From Apodemus sylvaticus (Eukaryota; Chordata; Mammalia; Rodentia; Muridae): 64,000 nt of DNA. Location of the stretch: contig NC_067491.1 in the NCBI RefSeq assembly GCF_947179515.1, positions 3,956,812 to 4,020,811 of the forward strand, written 5' to 3'. Below, piece by piece: positions 10,999 through 22,346 of this stretch. Both the position numbers and the translations under genes were made by a program. Below the pieces are notes generated by a model, which saw only the letters and a program-made list of their open reading frames with translations, searched no databases and was not told the DNA's origin. Position 1 is the stretch's first letter; every line of letters starts with the position of its first letter.

Positions 10999-12640
10999 AT
11001 CGAAGTGTAAACACAACCTAAAAGGAACAAAAGCTTAAATGCTGATATTGCTACATTCTGTGAAGTTAAGCAATGGAATATTTTCACAAGGATTTTACAT
11101 TCTCTGCTCATTCCTCTTAAACAAAAAACATTGCTGAAAGGAAATATTTTTGTACATGGGTATTTAAAGCCCTCTTGAGCAATTTATACACCAACACTCT
11201 ACATATGGTTCTAATTTGTATGTGTGTAATGTACTGTTGAACTATAGGTTTATATAGCAATGTTTTAATAGCATCTTCATTTTCAGTATAAAACATTGTT
11301 TTGGATTCACATACTGTATTCTTTCAAAACTGAATATAACATTACATTTCAACTTCAATACTATTTCAAACTTCTATAGTTTAATAGTAGAAACTGAGCA
11401 CCCAATCAAATTTACTAAACCTAAGTGATGTAATGGTTATTTTCAACAATAATTTGTATTATTTATTTTAAAATGGCTAAGGAAGTAAATGTATTTGTAG
11501 ACACAGAAATCAGAATAGATTTTTTGTTATTATAAAAACAAAATCTTGGCTTGTGAGAATTAAAACATGGGCCAGGGAAAATAATTAAACAAAGCCAGGA
11601 ATCAATAGTTATTTTCTATGAATGCTGAGACACTCGTATCATTCTAAAAAAAAATTGCTATGTTTATTTGCTATTTTATCTTTAAACTTTCTTGAGGACA
11701 AAAGGAACTTATACAAAGTTTATTTTTTTATCTCAAAGTGAAATAGTGCCTTCCTTCTCAGAGAATTATCAGAATGAATAAAATTATGTGTTGGAATTAA
11801 TTTCTCATACCACAGAGCTCTACACCAGAACCTATATGACTTCCATCACTCCTGTTTTCTCCTGATATTTAACAGGCAACACAGAGCCTGTGATGTAAAG
11901 TACCAAAGTCGTACTAGTTTCTGTGCTGTGCAGTTCAGCAAGTGATAAGTACTAAAGCTGATAATGAATATCATTTACCTTTTCATATTTTAGTCTCCCA
12001 GCTCTTCCTGTTTTTTCTCTTTAGGAATATACACTTTTCATCAATATGCCATCAAAACTGACAAATAACTGTTATGTGGTTTACATGATAGTTAAAATAT
12101 ATTAAAATCTAAATTTAAAAGTAACAAATATATTTAAATGATAATTTGGGGATCCTTACATTTTTTTCAGTAAATTAACCTTTCAAGGAGGGATAAACAT
12201 TTGTTCACAAATATGAAATATACTGTTTTGTATATATGGTAATATCATTCAGAAATAATATCATACAGTAGTCAGCCATGGCTTAAATTCTGCCACTTAA
12301 AAACATAAAAATAAACATATTCCTATTATTCTTCAGAAGATGTTTTTTGTCATTCAGGTCACACTTGCCTCTTTTAATTATCCAAAACATTAACATAAAA
12401 AACATACATGGTGAACTGCTTGTAAGAATGCTAACAGCCTCACTTAGAAATGAAAACAAATGTACCTTTCATCTCTTTTATCTTTTCACGGGCACAGAAT
12501 GTGCTATAAACATAATGTTGTCATCCTTGGAATTGTTTAAGAAAACGAAGCAACTGATACTGTTTTAAGACACTGGAAGGTAAAACATTTTGAAGGTCTC
12601 TGGATAAGATAAAATGGAAATCTGCACAAGCATAAGTACA
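10999..12640. other. OR 1 upstream flank / probable 5' intron, non-coding
   Basis: Closely similar to 23,320-24,750 and 33,230-35,520. It holds no credible frame; the 73-residue frame near 12347-12568 is not maintained in the other two units. Confidence 0.65.
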
Positions 12641-12647
12641 ACTTTAC

Positions 12648-12910
12648 CTTCTCTGAAAGTCTATGAATCCCTGACACACTCAACTAAAGACAAGAAGGAT
12701 GCAACCAGAAGCTCAAGACATGGATGCAGTAATGCCATGACTCATCTTTCTTGAAAACCACACAAGATAGAGAGACAGAGATGAAAAGTGTACCAATCAA
12801 CTGATAACATCCAACCTGACTTCCCTTTGGTCAAGCAATTCTCTTTAATGAGTGCATGGACTCAGTCTATGCTCAGGAGATAATTTATTCTCAATTCATT
12901 TGGGATTAGT
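12648..12910 (-). promoter_or_regulatory. Candidate noncoding first exon and promoter block of OR 1
   Basis: On the minus strand the block ends in a good splice donor (cagagaag|gtaaagttg; GT at 12647-12646) and is preceded by a conserved stretch with homeodomain-like TAAT cores and an AT-rich region (near 12,880-12,910). The same block with the same donor lies at 24,756-25,020 and 35,525-35,795. An intron of about 1.7 kb to the acceptor at 10983 would fit known OR gene architecture. Exon limits are inference. Confidence 0.4.
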
Positions 12911-13680
12911 TAAACCCAGAATATACCATCCTACAATGGTCTCTTCTTTGACAGTCTTACTGATATTTTACTAATTAGTAAATTCTGCCAGTACAGAGCA
13001 GAATAGGGAACTAAAGAAGTATTTGTTAATATATTCAAAAGTTATAATTGTACTTTGCTCTTGTTTTCTATTTTTTAACTTTAAATTTAATATATGAATC
13101 ACAATATGGGATCCAGAGCCACAATAGTATGTCCTTACCCCATCCTACCAGGCATACATTTATATCTGTTGATTATTTAAAATAAAATATACTACACCAA
13201 TTTGAATTATCTATTATGCATACACAACCACATAGTATTACAATTCACACAATGTTACAAGTCCAGACATTATGAAATTTTATTCCACAAAATGTTGTCC
13301 CAAATTCTTACCTTGATTTTTCAGTTAACTCTGAATGATTCATGTCATTCCTTGACAAGGTATCTTTAAAAAACACTGTACTTGTAACATTTGTATGGGA
13401 TATCTAAGAAGACTTGTACATAATTCATTAATTTTATTATTGGCCAAGATTAGGATTACTACCCTCCCTCCAAAACAGTAACAGACTGGAAAGCCATCAA
13501 GGGTAATCTTAAAGATTGTGTAAGAATGCTGAAGTGTAGCCTTCTGTAACTGGTGGCTTCTGGTGAGGGTGTGAGTGGTAAATGACTCAGTGGTCTTTAA
13601 GGGTCTGTCCACTAGGAGTTTGATCATGCTACAGTGAATCTATCAGCACTACAAACTGAATTTTTTGCTTTTGTTTTGTG

Positions 13681-13815
13681 TTTCTTCTTCCTCTTCTTTC
13701 TCTTCTTCCTCTCCTCCCCTCCTTTCCTCCTCCTCCTCATCTCTCTTCTTCTTGTCTTTCTTCTACTGCTTCTCCTTTTTCTTCTTTTCCTTCTTTTTCC
13801 TCTTCTTTTTCTTCT

Positions 13816-13872
<57 letters not shown>

Positions 13873-14135
13873 TTCTTCTTCTTCTTCTTCTTCTTCTTCT
13901 TCTTCTTCTGCTACTGCTGCTGCTTCTGCTCCTTCTTCCTCTTCCTCCTCCTCCTCCTCCTCCTCCTCCTCCTCCTCCTCCTCCTCCTCCTCCTCCTCTT
14001 CTTCTTCTTCTTCTTCTTCTTCTTCTTCTTCTTCTTCTTCTTCTTCTTCTTCTTCTTCTTCTTCTTCTTCTTCTTTTCCCCTTCTTCTTTTCCCCTTCTT
14101 CTTTTCCCCTTCTTCTTTTTCCCCTTCTTTGAAGT
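13681..14135 (+). repeat. Long polypyrimidine microsatellite (CTT)n/(CTTT)n/(CCT)n
   Basis: About 450 bp almost purely C and T on the plus strand: (CTTT)n at about 13,823-13,870, (CTT)n at 13,871-13,907, a short CTG-rich break at about 13,908-13,925, (CCT)n at 13,938-13,997, (CTT)n at 13,998-14,075, then four cccc-ttcttctttt units. Frames reading poly-Leu, Ser, Phe, Arg or Lys here are artefacts. Absent from units 2 and 3. Confidence 0.97.
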
Positions 14136-14706
14136 GAAATCCAAAGGGTGAGGGGTGGTTTTGGGAGGACTAGGAAGTAAAGGTGTTCGGGGTTCACAAT
14201 GTGAAATTCCTAAATAATAAGAATATTATGAAATAAGATTAGGGTTAGAATCACATTTCATTCACTTTTAGATCTCTGTTGGCACACAGCAGCATGAGAA
14301 CTTTAAATCATTTAAATGTGTTTTAAAATTTAATATCATACATTAGCTTAGGAAAAAAGGGACTCATGAAACCATAGCAGCTGTGGTTGACTGTGCAAGA
14401 CATATACGATATCATGGCTTGGGAGGCCTAGCTGTTCCTGGGGAACCACACGTTCATAATTTTCTGGTTTTAATATTATCCATCTTACAAAAGAGTTGTT
14501 CACATCTTGTTCAGTTACATTTTAAATTTTGGTATCACTCAACAGTGACACTATCTGAACCTAGACTTGTATTTTTATGTGGTCTTACCTGCACATTCAA
14601 ATTATTAGTAAACAGTGATATGCAGATAACTATTTCATCAGTGAATTTTGGTGAATGCATCATAAGAAATTTGTTCATTTCACCAAAGTTTTGAATTTTT
14701 TTCTTT
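14136..14706. other. Intergenic, nothing recognised
   Basis: AT-rich sequence without SINE, LINE or coding signals that I can name. Confidence 0.4.
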
Positions 14707-15335
14707 TTTTATTTGATATATTCTTTTTTTATTCGATAAATTTTTATTTATATTTCACATGATTTCCCCATTCCTGGCTCCCCACTCCCTGAAAGTCCCA
14801 TAAGCCCTCTTCCCTCCCCCTGTTCCCCCATCCACCCCTTGCCACTTCCCTGTTCTGGTATTGCCCTATACTGCTGCACTGAGACTTTCCAGAACCAGGG
14901 GCCACTCCTCCATTCTGCTTGGACATGATTTGATGTGTGGATTATGTCTTGGGTATTCCAAGTTTCTAGGCTAATATCTGCTTATCAGTGAGTGCATACC
15001 ATGATTCATCTTTTGAGACTGGGTTACCTCACTTAGTATGATGTTCTCTGGCTCCATCCATTTGTCTAAGAATTTCATGAATCATTGTTTTAATGGCTGA
15101 ATAGTACTCTGTTATGTAAATATACCACAGTTTTTGTATCCATTCCTCCATTGAGGGATACCTGGGTTCTTTCCACCTTCTAGCTACTACAAATAGGGCT
15201 GCTATGAAAATAGTGGAGCATGTATCAGTTGGGCAGTTCCTCAGAAAACTGGGCACGTCACTTCCAGAGGACCCTGCTATACCACTCCTAGGCATATACC
15301 CAGAGGATTCCCCAGCAATAAGGATACATGCTCAA
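14707..15335 (-). mobile_element. 5'-truncated L1 with twin-priming inversion
   Basis: 14,707-15,222 is an L1 3' end on the minus strand (3'UTR plus the ORF2 tail MEEWIQKLWYIY...YYSAI). At 15,223 it switches to the plus strand: 15,223-15,335 reads FLRKLGTSLPEDPAIPLLGIYPEDS, which is exactly the L1 segment that should lie just upstream. An inverted, adjacent 5' piece is the signature of twin priming. Confidence 0.85.
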
Positions 15336-15799
15336 TACTTTTTTTTAATTTTATTTTCTAAATTTCCCATATGTCCCATTGTTTTTAATTGCAGAGTAGT
15401 ATCCCATTGTGTAAATATACCACATTTTCTGTATCCATTCCTCCATTGAGGGACATCTGGGTTCTTTCCAGCTTCTGGCTATAAATAAGGCTGCTATGAA
15501 CATAATGGAGCATGTGTCCTTATTGCGTGCCAGGTAATCCTCTGTGTATATGCCCAGGAGAGGTACATCAGGGTCCTCCAGAAGTGTCATGTCCAGTTTT
15601 CTGAGGAAACGCCAGACTGATTTCCATAGTGGTTGTACCATCTTGCAATCAGTGGAGGAGTGTTCCTCTTTCTCCACATCCCCACCAACACCTGCAGTTT
15701 CCTAAGTTTTTAACCTTAGCCATTCTGACAGGTGTGAGGTGAAATCTCAGGACTGTTTTGATTTGCATTTCCCTAATGACTAATGATGTTGAGCATTTT
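15336..15799 (-). mobile_element. 5'-truncated L1 3' fragment
   Basis: Minus-strand ORF2 tail (KMVQPLWKSVWRFLRKLDMT and GIYTEDYLARNKDTCSIMF) up to the region equivalent to 'cctgagatttcacct'. The left end starts within ORF2 codons with a T-rich edge and lacks an ordinary 3'UTR, so it is a partial insertion or is cut by its neighbour. Confidence 0.8.
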
Positions 15800-15962
15800 T
15801 TTATTTGATATATTTTTATTTACATTTCAAATGATTTCCCCTTTTCTGGCCCCCCACTCCCCAAGAGTCACATAAGCCCCCTTCCCTCCCCCTGTTCTCC
15901 CATCCGCCCCTTCCCACTTCCCTGTTGGTTCTGGAAAAACTCAGTGTAGCAGTATAGGGCAA
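15800..15962 (-). mobile_element. Short L1 3' end with twin-priming inversion
   Basis: 15,800-15,925 is minus-strand L1 3'UTR from the poly(T) to cttccctgtt; 15,926-15,962 reads ggttctggaaaaactcag... on the plus strand, the piece that normally precedes it in L1. Confidence 0.8.
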
Positions 15963-16440
15963 AATTGATATATTCTTTATTTACATTTCAAATGATATCC
16001 CCTTTCCTGGATCCCCCCTCACTCCCCCTATTCCCCCAATTAACCCCTTCCCATTTCCCTGTCCTGGTATTCCCCTACACTGCTGCACTGAGCCTTTCCA
16101 GGACCAGGGGCCTCTCCTCCCTTCTTCTTGGGCATCATTTGATATATGAATTGTTTCCTAGGTATTCCAAGAGTGTGGGCTAATATCTGTTTATCAGTGA
16201 GTGCACACCATGTGTATTCTTTTGTGATTGGGTCACCTCACTCAGAATGACATTCTCCAGTTCCACCCACTTGCCTAAGAATTTCATGAATTCATTGTTT
16301 TTAATAGCTGAATGTAATTTAATTCCATAGTGTAAATATACCACATTTTCTGTATCCATTCCTCCATTGAAGGATATCTGGATTCCTTCCAGCTTGTGGC
16401 TATTATAAATAGGGCTGCTATGAACATAGTGGAGCATGTG
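15963..16440 (-). mobile_element. 5'-truncated L1 3' end
   Basis: 3'UTR from about 15,965, then ORF2 tail to about 16,440 (FMKFLGKWVELENVILSEVTQSQ on the minus strand). It is the last of a run of four L1 3' ends, all on the same strand. Confidence 0.85.
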
Positions 16441-17740
16441 AATTTAAAAAAAAAATCTTAGCTGTGAGCTATTTCCTAAATCTGAAATACAATAGCAAAA
16501 ACATAATATTTTCATTCAAACATGAGAATGCAAACATTTCACATCTATTTAACAATGCACATTTTATACAAATAAATAAATGAAATGGAAGAGAGGGGAC
16601 AGAAAGCAAGACTATGACCCAAAATGACAAATACTAGATCTTGTAATTAATATCCCAGTATAAAGAATATATGGTGGTAAGTCCTAATGACTTTAGCAAT
16701 ACTGTCATTGCAGCATCAACACCTGTATCCCACACAGGCGCTCTCTTGGGCTGAGACCACTCAATGCTTGCATCATTCCTTAGCAGATATTCTATATTCC
16801 TGTGCTGTTTAACTATGTGTAGGGACTCCAGCACTACCATCCAATACCTTGTTATTAATGATCACACTTAAGCAGTTTTAAAATGAAAAATATTAAATAC
16901 AAAATATGCAGTTTAAAAGAAGAAAGAGAACCAGGAAGCTTGATATTGCAGACAAGACTTGAGATGAGACAGAGAAAGAGTGTAAGGACAGGCTTGCTCT
17001 GCATTGGAATATACACGTTACTCATCTAAGCTTCTAACTTGTATAAGGAAAATGACTGAGAATTTACTGATCCTAGAAAGAAAGACTAACAAGAAATCAA
17101 AAGTGATTCAAGAAGCCCAGGTTCCTTACCAGACTAACTGCCAGATAGTCATAGTGTCAGACAATGTATAGCAAGAAAATTCCTAAATAAAGGACCTGAG
17201 AGACCACAGTATTAAACTGTAGAAGTAAACACAGATGCATTGGAGACCCTAAGATGATGGAGAAGCCAGGAGCATTAGATGTCTACCAAAGAAAGCTAAA
17301 CACTGGAAGTGAGACCTGCTTAACAGAAAAGGTATATTGTAATCAATAAAGCTAAAATGGTAGAGCTATTGCAGACCTTTGGCACTGGACATGATGCTAC
17401 AGAATTTGACATTGCCTGTTGGGTTTTGATCTTGCTCTTCTCAGACTCCTCACTAGGCTCCCATAGCTCCATTTTCAAATGGTAATGTATACTCTGTGTC
17501 TTCTTGGGTTAAAAGAACACACTTGCTTTTATTTTACATGGGGTTACAGTTACAGGATCTCCTTGAGTTTTAGAAAAAACTTTGATTGTGGGATATTTAA
17601 ATATTGGTGAGACTTTGTAAGGCCAGAGAGACTTTTGAGATTGTGCTAAATACATTTTGCATTGCAATATGACCAAAAGCCTATGGGTCAGGCAGTAGAA
17701 TATGGTAGTTATATTAGATGCCCCCATATTATTAGGCATT
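16441..17740. other. Unit 1 distal flank, paralogous to 25,140-26,300
   Basis: Non-coding. Shared strings include gaaccaggaagcttgatatt (near 16,928, gaaccaggaaacttgatatt near 25,496) and catggggttacagttacagg (near 17,538 and 26,111). Unit 3 has no copy; it ends at the old L1 starting at about 36,216. Confidence 0.7.
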
Positions 17741-18110
17741 TGAATATTTGGTTCTCATTTGGTGTGCTGCTTAAGGTAATTTAGGAAATGTGGACTTACT
17801 GAAGGAAGTATGTTACTAGAGGATGGATTCAAGGTTTCAAAATCTAGGAGGTAGGTACCCTTATTCATTTTCTGAAACTTGCTTATGCCTTTCAATGTGT
17901 TCTCAGCTTGATGCTTCAACTGCCATGTTTCTCTACTGTGGTATTAATGGACTCTTACCCTCTGGGACCATAGGCCCAAATAAAACTTTCCTTCTTATGT
18001 TGCCTTTTGATGGCATGAATATTTTTAAACACCTACATGACAGAAACTATACTGAGTCAGAAAAGCCAATAACACAGGTGAAAACAGTTGACTTTATTGT
18101 CTATTAGCAT
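17741..18110 (+). repeat. Rodent LTR-type interspersed repeat, partial
   Basis: The order 'tcaaggtttcaaaatctagg', 'cttgatgcttcaactgccatg', 'cccaaataaaact' is like a common rodent repeat ending in an AATAAA-containing stretch. The family is not named. The paralog is at about 26,330-26,570. Confidence 0.4.
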
Positions 18111-18785
18111 CCCCATCAGACTTTGAAGTCTTATGTATTTACAAGAATTAGAAGTTTGTACTGAATGTCATATAGATATATGACACATGGCTACATGAAT
18201 TATAGAAAATAGCCTATGGTTTGCTTCTGTAACACCATCTCAACTATCAAATACAAAAAAACAGCCTCCTGCAATTTCTCACTTAACCTAGAATTACAAC
18301 ATTGGAGTAAAGTTCTGCTGTATATGGTGGTTGTAAATGAATCATCCACCTGAATTACAAAATCCTCACCTGGGTAGTAAAATGCTTTTCCATGGGATGT
18401 CTGTGATGATTTTTCCTAAAAGATTATCATTTGAACTAGTACAATATAAAGATGGCCTTTCCTTTGTGTACATTTAGCCTAGTATAGATCACAAAAAAAT
18501 ATAAAAGAATGGAGGGAGGGTAAAGTTTCTCTATTATTTGGTGTTCCTGTCTGTGCACATGTGAGCATGTCACAACATGCATGTAGAAGTGATAGAAAAG
18601 TCTGCTTTGTTCTTCCACTACATAGAATTGATACAGGGTCATTGCACATGACCACAAGTATGTGTCCTGTTTATCCTTCATGGCAGGCTCATTTATTTTG
18701 CACCATGAATTGTGATATTCATATATTAGTGACCGTGTACAGTTTTCACATGTTAATACTCAGGCTGGACTTGAAGCAAATAGAT
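18111..18785. other. Intergenic with possible decayed SINE
   Basis: 18,535-18,700 (cacatgtgagcatgtcacaacatgcatgtag and on) faintly resembles a B3/B4-type SINE on the minus strand. No gene seen. Confidence 0.3.
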
Positions 18786-19255
18786 CCTTTTTTCCTCATT
18801 TTTTATTAATAATTTTATACACTCCGTATTTTATTCTTCACCCAGCCAACCCCTGTCCACCCACTGATTGTTTCACATCCCATACCTCCTCTCCTCCCAC
18901 TGTCTCCACGTGAATGTTCCTACTCCCGACCCACCTGACCTCTAAACTCCCTGGGACCTCCAGTGTCTTGAGGGCTAAGTGCATCATCTCTGAATGAACA
19001 CAGACCCAGCATTCCTCTATTGTATGTGTGCTAGGGGCCTCATATCAGCTGGTGTATGTTGCCTGTTTGGTGGTCCAGTATTTGAGAGATCCCAGATGTC
19101 CAGATTAATTGAGACCGCTGGTCCTCCTACAGGGTAGCCCTCAGCTTCACTCAGCCTTCCCTAATTCACCTAATTCAACAACAGGGGTCAGCTGCTTCTG
19201 TCCATTGTTGAATGCAAATATCTGCATCTGACTCTTTCAGCTGCTTGTTGTGAAC
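18786..19255 (-). repeat. Old rodent L1 (Lx-like) 3'UTR
   Basis: Antisense L1 3'UTR, recognised from phrases such as ctctgaatgaacacagaccc, ggggcctcatatcagctgg and cagctgcttctgtccattg, familiar from Lx elements. Clean pyrimidine-rich left edge. Confidence 0.75.
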
Positions 19256-19385
19256 TGCTTAGAAAAGGTTAGGAAATGTGGTCTACTTGGAAGAGTTGGG
19301 TCATCTAGGTGTTGAAGGATTTGAAGTTTTAAAACCCCATGCCAGAGTCTCCAGAGTCTCTCTCTTTTTCTCTCCTTCCCTCCCT

Positions 19386-19416
<31 letters not shown>

Positions 19417-19625
19417 AGCAGATTTCAGATCAGATATGCATGCTCAGCAACTTTTACAACACCATGCCTGCTTACTTGCCACCATGCTCTTGCTGTAATA
19501 ATCATGGCCGAAACTTCTAAAACTGTAACTAGACCTCCTATTTAATGCTTTTGGCTGTAGGTTGCCTTGGTCATGATGTCTCCTAACAGATATAGAACAG
19601 TAACTAACACAGTGGAAATGCATAG
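19256..19625 (+). repeat. Rodent LTR-type repeat containing (TC)n
   Basis: Reads aggaaatgtggtctacttgg through a (TC)n run (about 19,365-19,418) to gccttggtcatgatgtctcc and agtaactaacac, the pattern of a frequent rodent interspersed repeat. I cannot name the family. Confidence 0.45.
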
Positions 19626-20040
19626 GAGCTAAACAACATCCTATACAGAAAAAATATTTCTATTCCTGTTTTAAGGTATTTTTAACATATATAATAAAGA
19701 ACACTATAACTTTTTAAAAATATAGCAACATTCAAGTATTTCAGGGTCTGTGTCCACATGCAAGGGTTCCTTTTGGAATTTCTATTAACTGGTTATAGCA
19801 AAAATTCCTCAGAAGTAACTTAATGGTTAAAAGAATTATTTTATTAGATTTTATTGTCAATTTTACATAAGTTTGCCTAGTAAGATATGAGTGTGGTGCT
19901 CATTACTTTTCATAGTAGTGGGCAAGTTCAATCTTAAAGATCAATACCAGTGTGTCTAGAAACAAATCTGTGGAAAAGAGAAGCCGCTATATTCAATTTA
20001 ATAAGAAGTTAATAAATAGTCAATAATAATACTCAAGATG
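19626..20040. other. Intergenic spacer between units 1 and 2
   Basis: AT-rich; nothing recognised. Confidence 0.4.
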
Positions 20041-20850
20041 TATATGGACTTTGTTCGCCATAAACTGATGAGAAGGCCCTATTGCTGAAGACACATGCAT
20101 ATCTCATTGAACACAGAGAAGCCAAACTGATGCCTAAGTAGAGCCTTCACTCCTATAGACTAGCCTTCATGGAACTGGAAGTTACTTTGTGTGCAACCAG
20201 AGTAGAAAGGCAAACACTAACAGAGCTATCAGCCCTTTGCTCTACAGTGGTGACCTGCCTACATGATACACTGATTCAATGGTGACACTGCTGTGGGCCT
20301 AACCACCTGCTATATGATTAGATTTAAGCCCAGTTTCACAAGATGGAACCCATGACTGACACTGCCCATGTGGCCATAAGAGCTAGAACTAGATAGACCA
20401 TAGCCCTAGAGGAAAGCCAGATATTTTTCTGCTAGACAATAGCAATGTGATGATTCCTAACTACATTCTGCTATACTCAAAGACCAGTATTGCTCAGCAA
20501 TTATCAGGAAGCTTCCTCTATAGCATATGAGAACAAATACAGAAACCCACAAAAGGACAATGGACAGAGAGTAGGAGACCTTGGAATACTCAATCTTTAA
20601 TGGGATATCTCCAACAAACTCCCTTTCTCAGGGCTCAGAGGACCTACAGAAGAGGAAACAGATCGATTACAACAGCCACTGAGGATGTAAGACACTAAAG
20701 AGACAATGTCTTCAAGACACAGCAGGCTGACACACATATAAATTCACAGAGACTATGGCAGCATGAACAGAACATACACAGAGCCTAGCCAGACATGGTC
20801 CCAGCACTGAGAAGAGAAATGAATGTGAGCTCCCATTCCTAACTGCATAA
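20041..20850 (+). repeat. Old L1 (Lx-like) 3'UTR, unit 2 copy
   Basis: Nearly identical in long stretches to 26,680-27,500 in unit 3 (ctcattgaacacagagaagc and following). It continues at 21,453-21,745 after the insertions described next. Confidence 0.7.
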
Positions 20851-21051
20851 ATCAGGGTTTTGCTGTTGTTTTGTTTTGTTTTGTTTCTGTTTGTTTTTGT
20901 TTTGTTTTGCTTGCTTTTTTGAGACAGGGTTTCTCTGTATAGCCTTGGCTGTCCTGGAATTCTGTAGACCAGGCTGTAATCGAACTTAGAAATCTGCCTG
21001 CCTCTGCCTCCCAAGTGCTGGGATTAAGGCATGCACCTCCACTGCCCAGTT
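20851..21051 (-). repeat. B1 SINE with (TTTTG)n tail
   Basis: The minus-strand B1 body at 20,915-21,051 (gagacagggtttctctgtat, then ctcccaagtgctgggatta) is preceded by a TTTTG-rich run that is its expanded A-rich tail on the other strand. Not present at the matching place in unit 3 (near 27,490). Confidence 0.92.
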
Positions 21052-21452
21052 TAGGGATTCTATTCCTGCACAAACATCATGACCAAGAAGCAAGTTGGGG
21101 AGGAAAATGTTTATTTGGCTTAAACTTCTGCACAGTTGTTCATCACCAAAGGAAGTCAGGACTGGAACTCAAGCAGGTCAGGAAGCAGGAGCTGATGCAG
21201 AGGCCATGGAGGGATGCTACTTGCTGGCTTGCTTCCCCTGGCTTGCTCAGCTTGCTCTCTTATAGAACCCAAGACTACCATCCCAGGGATGGCACCACCC
21301 ACCAGGGGCCCTCCCCCCACCCTTGATCACTAATTGAGTAAATGCCCCACAGCGTTCATGGAGGCACTTCCCCAACTGAAACACCTTTCTCTCTGATAAC
21401 TTCAGCCTGTGTCAAGCTGACACACAAAACCAGCCAGTATACTAACCAAGAC
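21052..21452 (-). repeat. Rodent LTR-like interspersed repeat, solo
   Basis: Reads agggattctattcctgcaca ... ccttgatcactaattgagta ... cctgtgtcaagctgacacac. The opposite strand has the same order as the copies at 49,486-50,172 and 50,366-51,236, which carry AATAAA near the end. TG and CA ends with AATAAA suggest a solo LTR, but I cannot name it and see no clean target duplication. Confidence 0.6.
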
Positions 21453-22039
21453 CCTATCTCTCTTTGACAACCACTCACAACAGAAAAATGAATCTGGTCC
21501 AATGGTGTATCATTGGGTATATGAACCATACTTAAAGGCAGGAACTACACCCTACAAAATGGTTTAATTACCAACAAAAAAGGAACTCAGTGCAACTTTT
21601 TGGACATATTATATCTCAAACCTTTTTTTACATCACTGATATTTTATTTAAATATGATTTCCAATTTTGTGTTTAGTGTATGTCTATCGGTCTGTGTCTG
21701 TCTGTTTTTGTACCTTGAGCTGTTTCTTTATTTCATTATTCTTTTGAGAAACAATACCCAATGAAATGGAGAGGGAAATGATTACAAGCATATAACACTA
21801 AGTATAAGTGAATTTTACCATTTGGCATCATATGTTTGAGGACAGATACAATGAAAAGAGGTTCTCATTCCAAAATATGTATGTCTATCAAATGTCCCAT
21901 AGAATTGTACAGGGAGCCGACCTCCTCCATGAATAAAAGTTTCAGCATGGAGTAAATAGTAAACAATGCCCATACAATTTTGAAAGAAAACATAACAAAG
22001 ATACTTTTAAATTAAAAGGAAAGTTGAAGAATGAGAGAG
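21453..22039. other. Unit 2 L1 3'UTR end joined directly to OR-proximal flank
   Basis: 21,453-21,745 continues the L1 3'UTR; at about 21,745 the sequence jumps to the flank that in unit 1 lies near 9,416. The 2-3 kb present between these points in units 1 and 3 is missing. Confidence 0.7.
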
Positions 22040-22255
22040 GTAGCTCCAAGGTTAAAAGTTTTTCCAGTTCCTTCTGAGGACACTGGGGCAATTCACAACA
22101 CCAACATAACAGCTCATAGCCTTCAGCAACTCCGCTGCCAGGAGACCCAATGCCCTTTTCTGGACTCTGTGGGGACAAAGCTTGTAATAGGTACACAGAA
22201 ATGCACATAGATATACAAGCAGGCAAAATACCCATATGCACAAAATACTTTTTTA
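22040..22255 (+). repeat. B3 SINE
   Basis: agagaggtagctccaagg head, 'aggagacccaatgccctttt' and 'ctggactctgtggggacaaa' middle, and a cacatagatatacaagcagg end. Orthologous by position to the B3 copies at 9,690 and 31,455. Confidence 0.8.
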
Positions 22256-22346
22256 AGAAACTGAAACCATGGTGGTCATAATATAATTAAAGGTTGATTC
22301 CTTCATTTTTGAAGAGGTACAATGACTTTGATGTTCACCAGTATGT

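Noticed and set aside
13634..14197. Overlapping frames of 95-167 residues reading poly-Ser, Leu, Phe, Arg or Lys
   Set aside because: They are translations of the trinucleotide and tetranucleotide tract in every phase; no start context or non-repeat domain.
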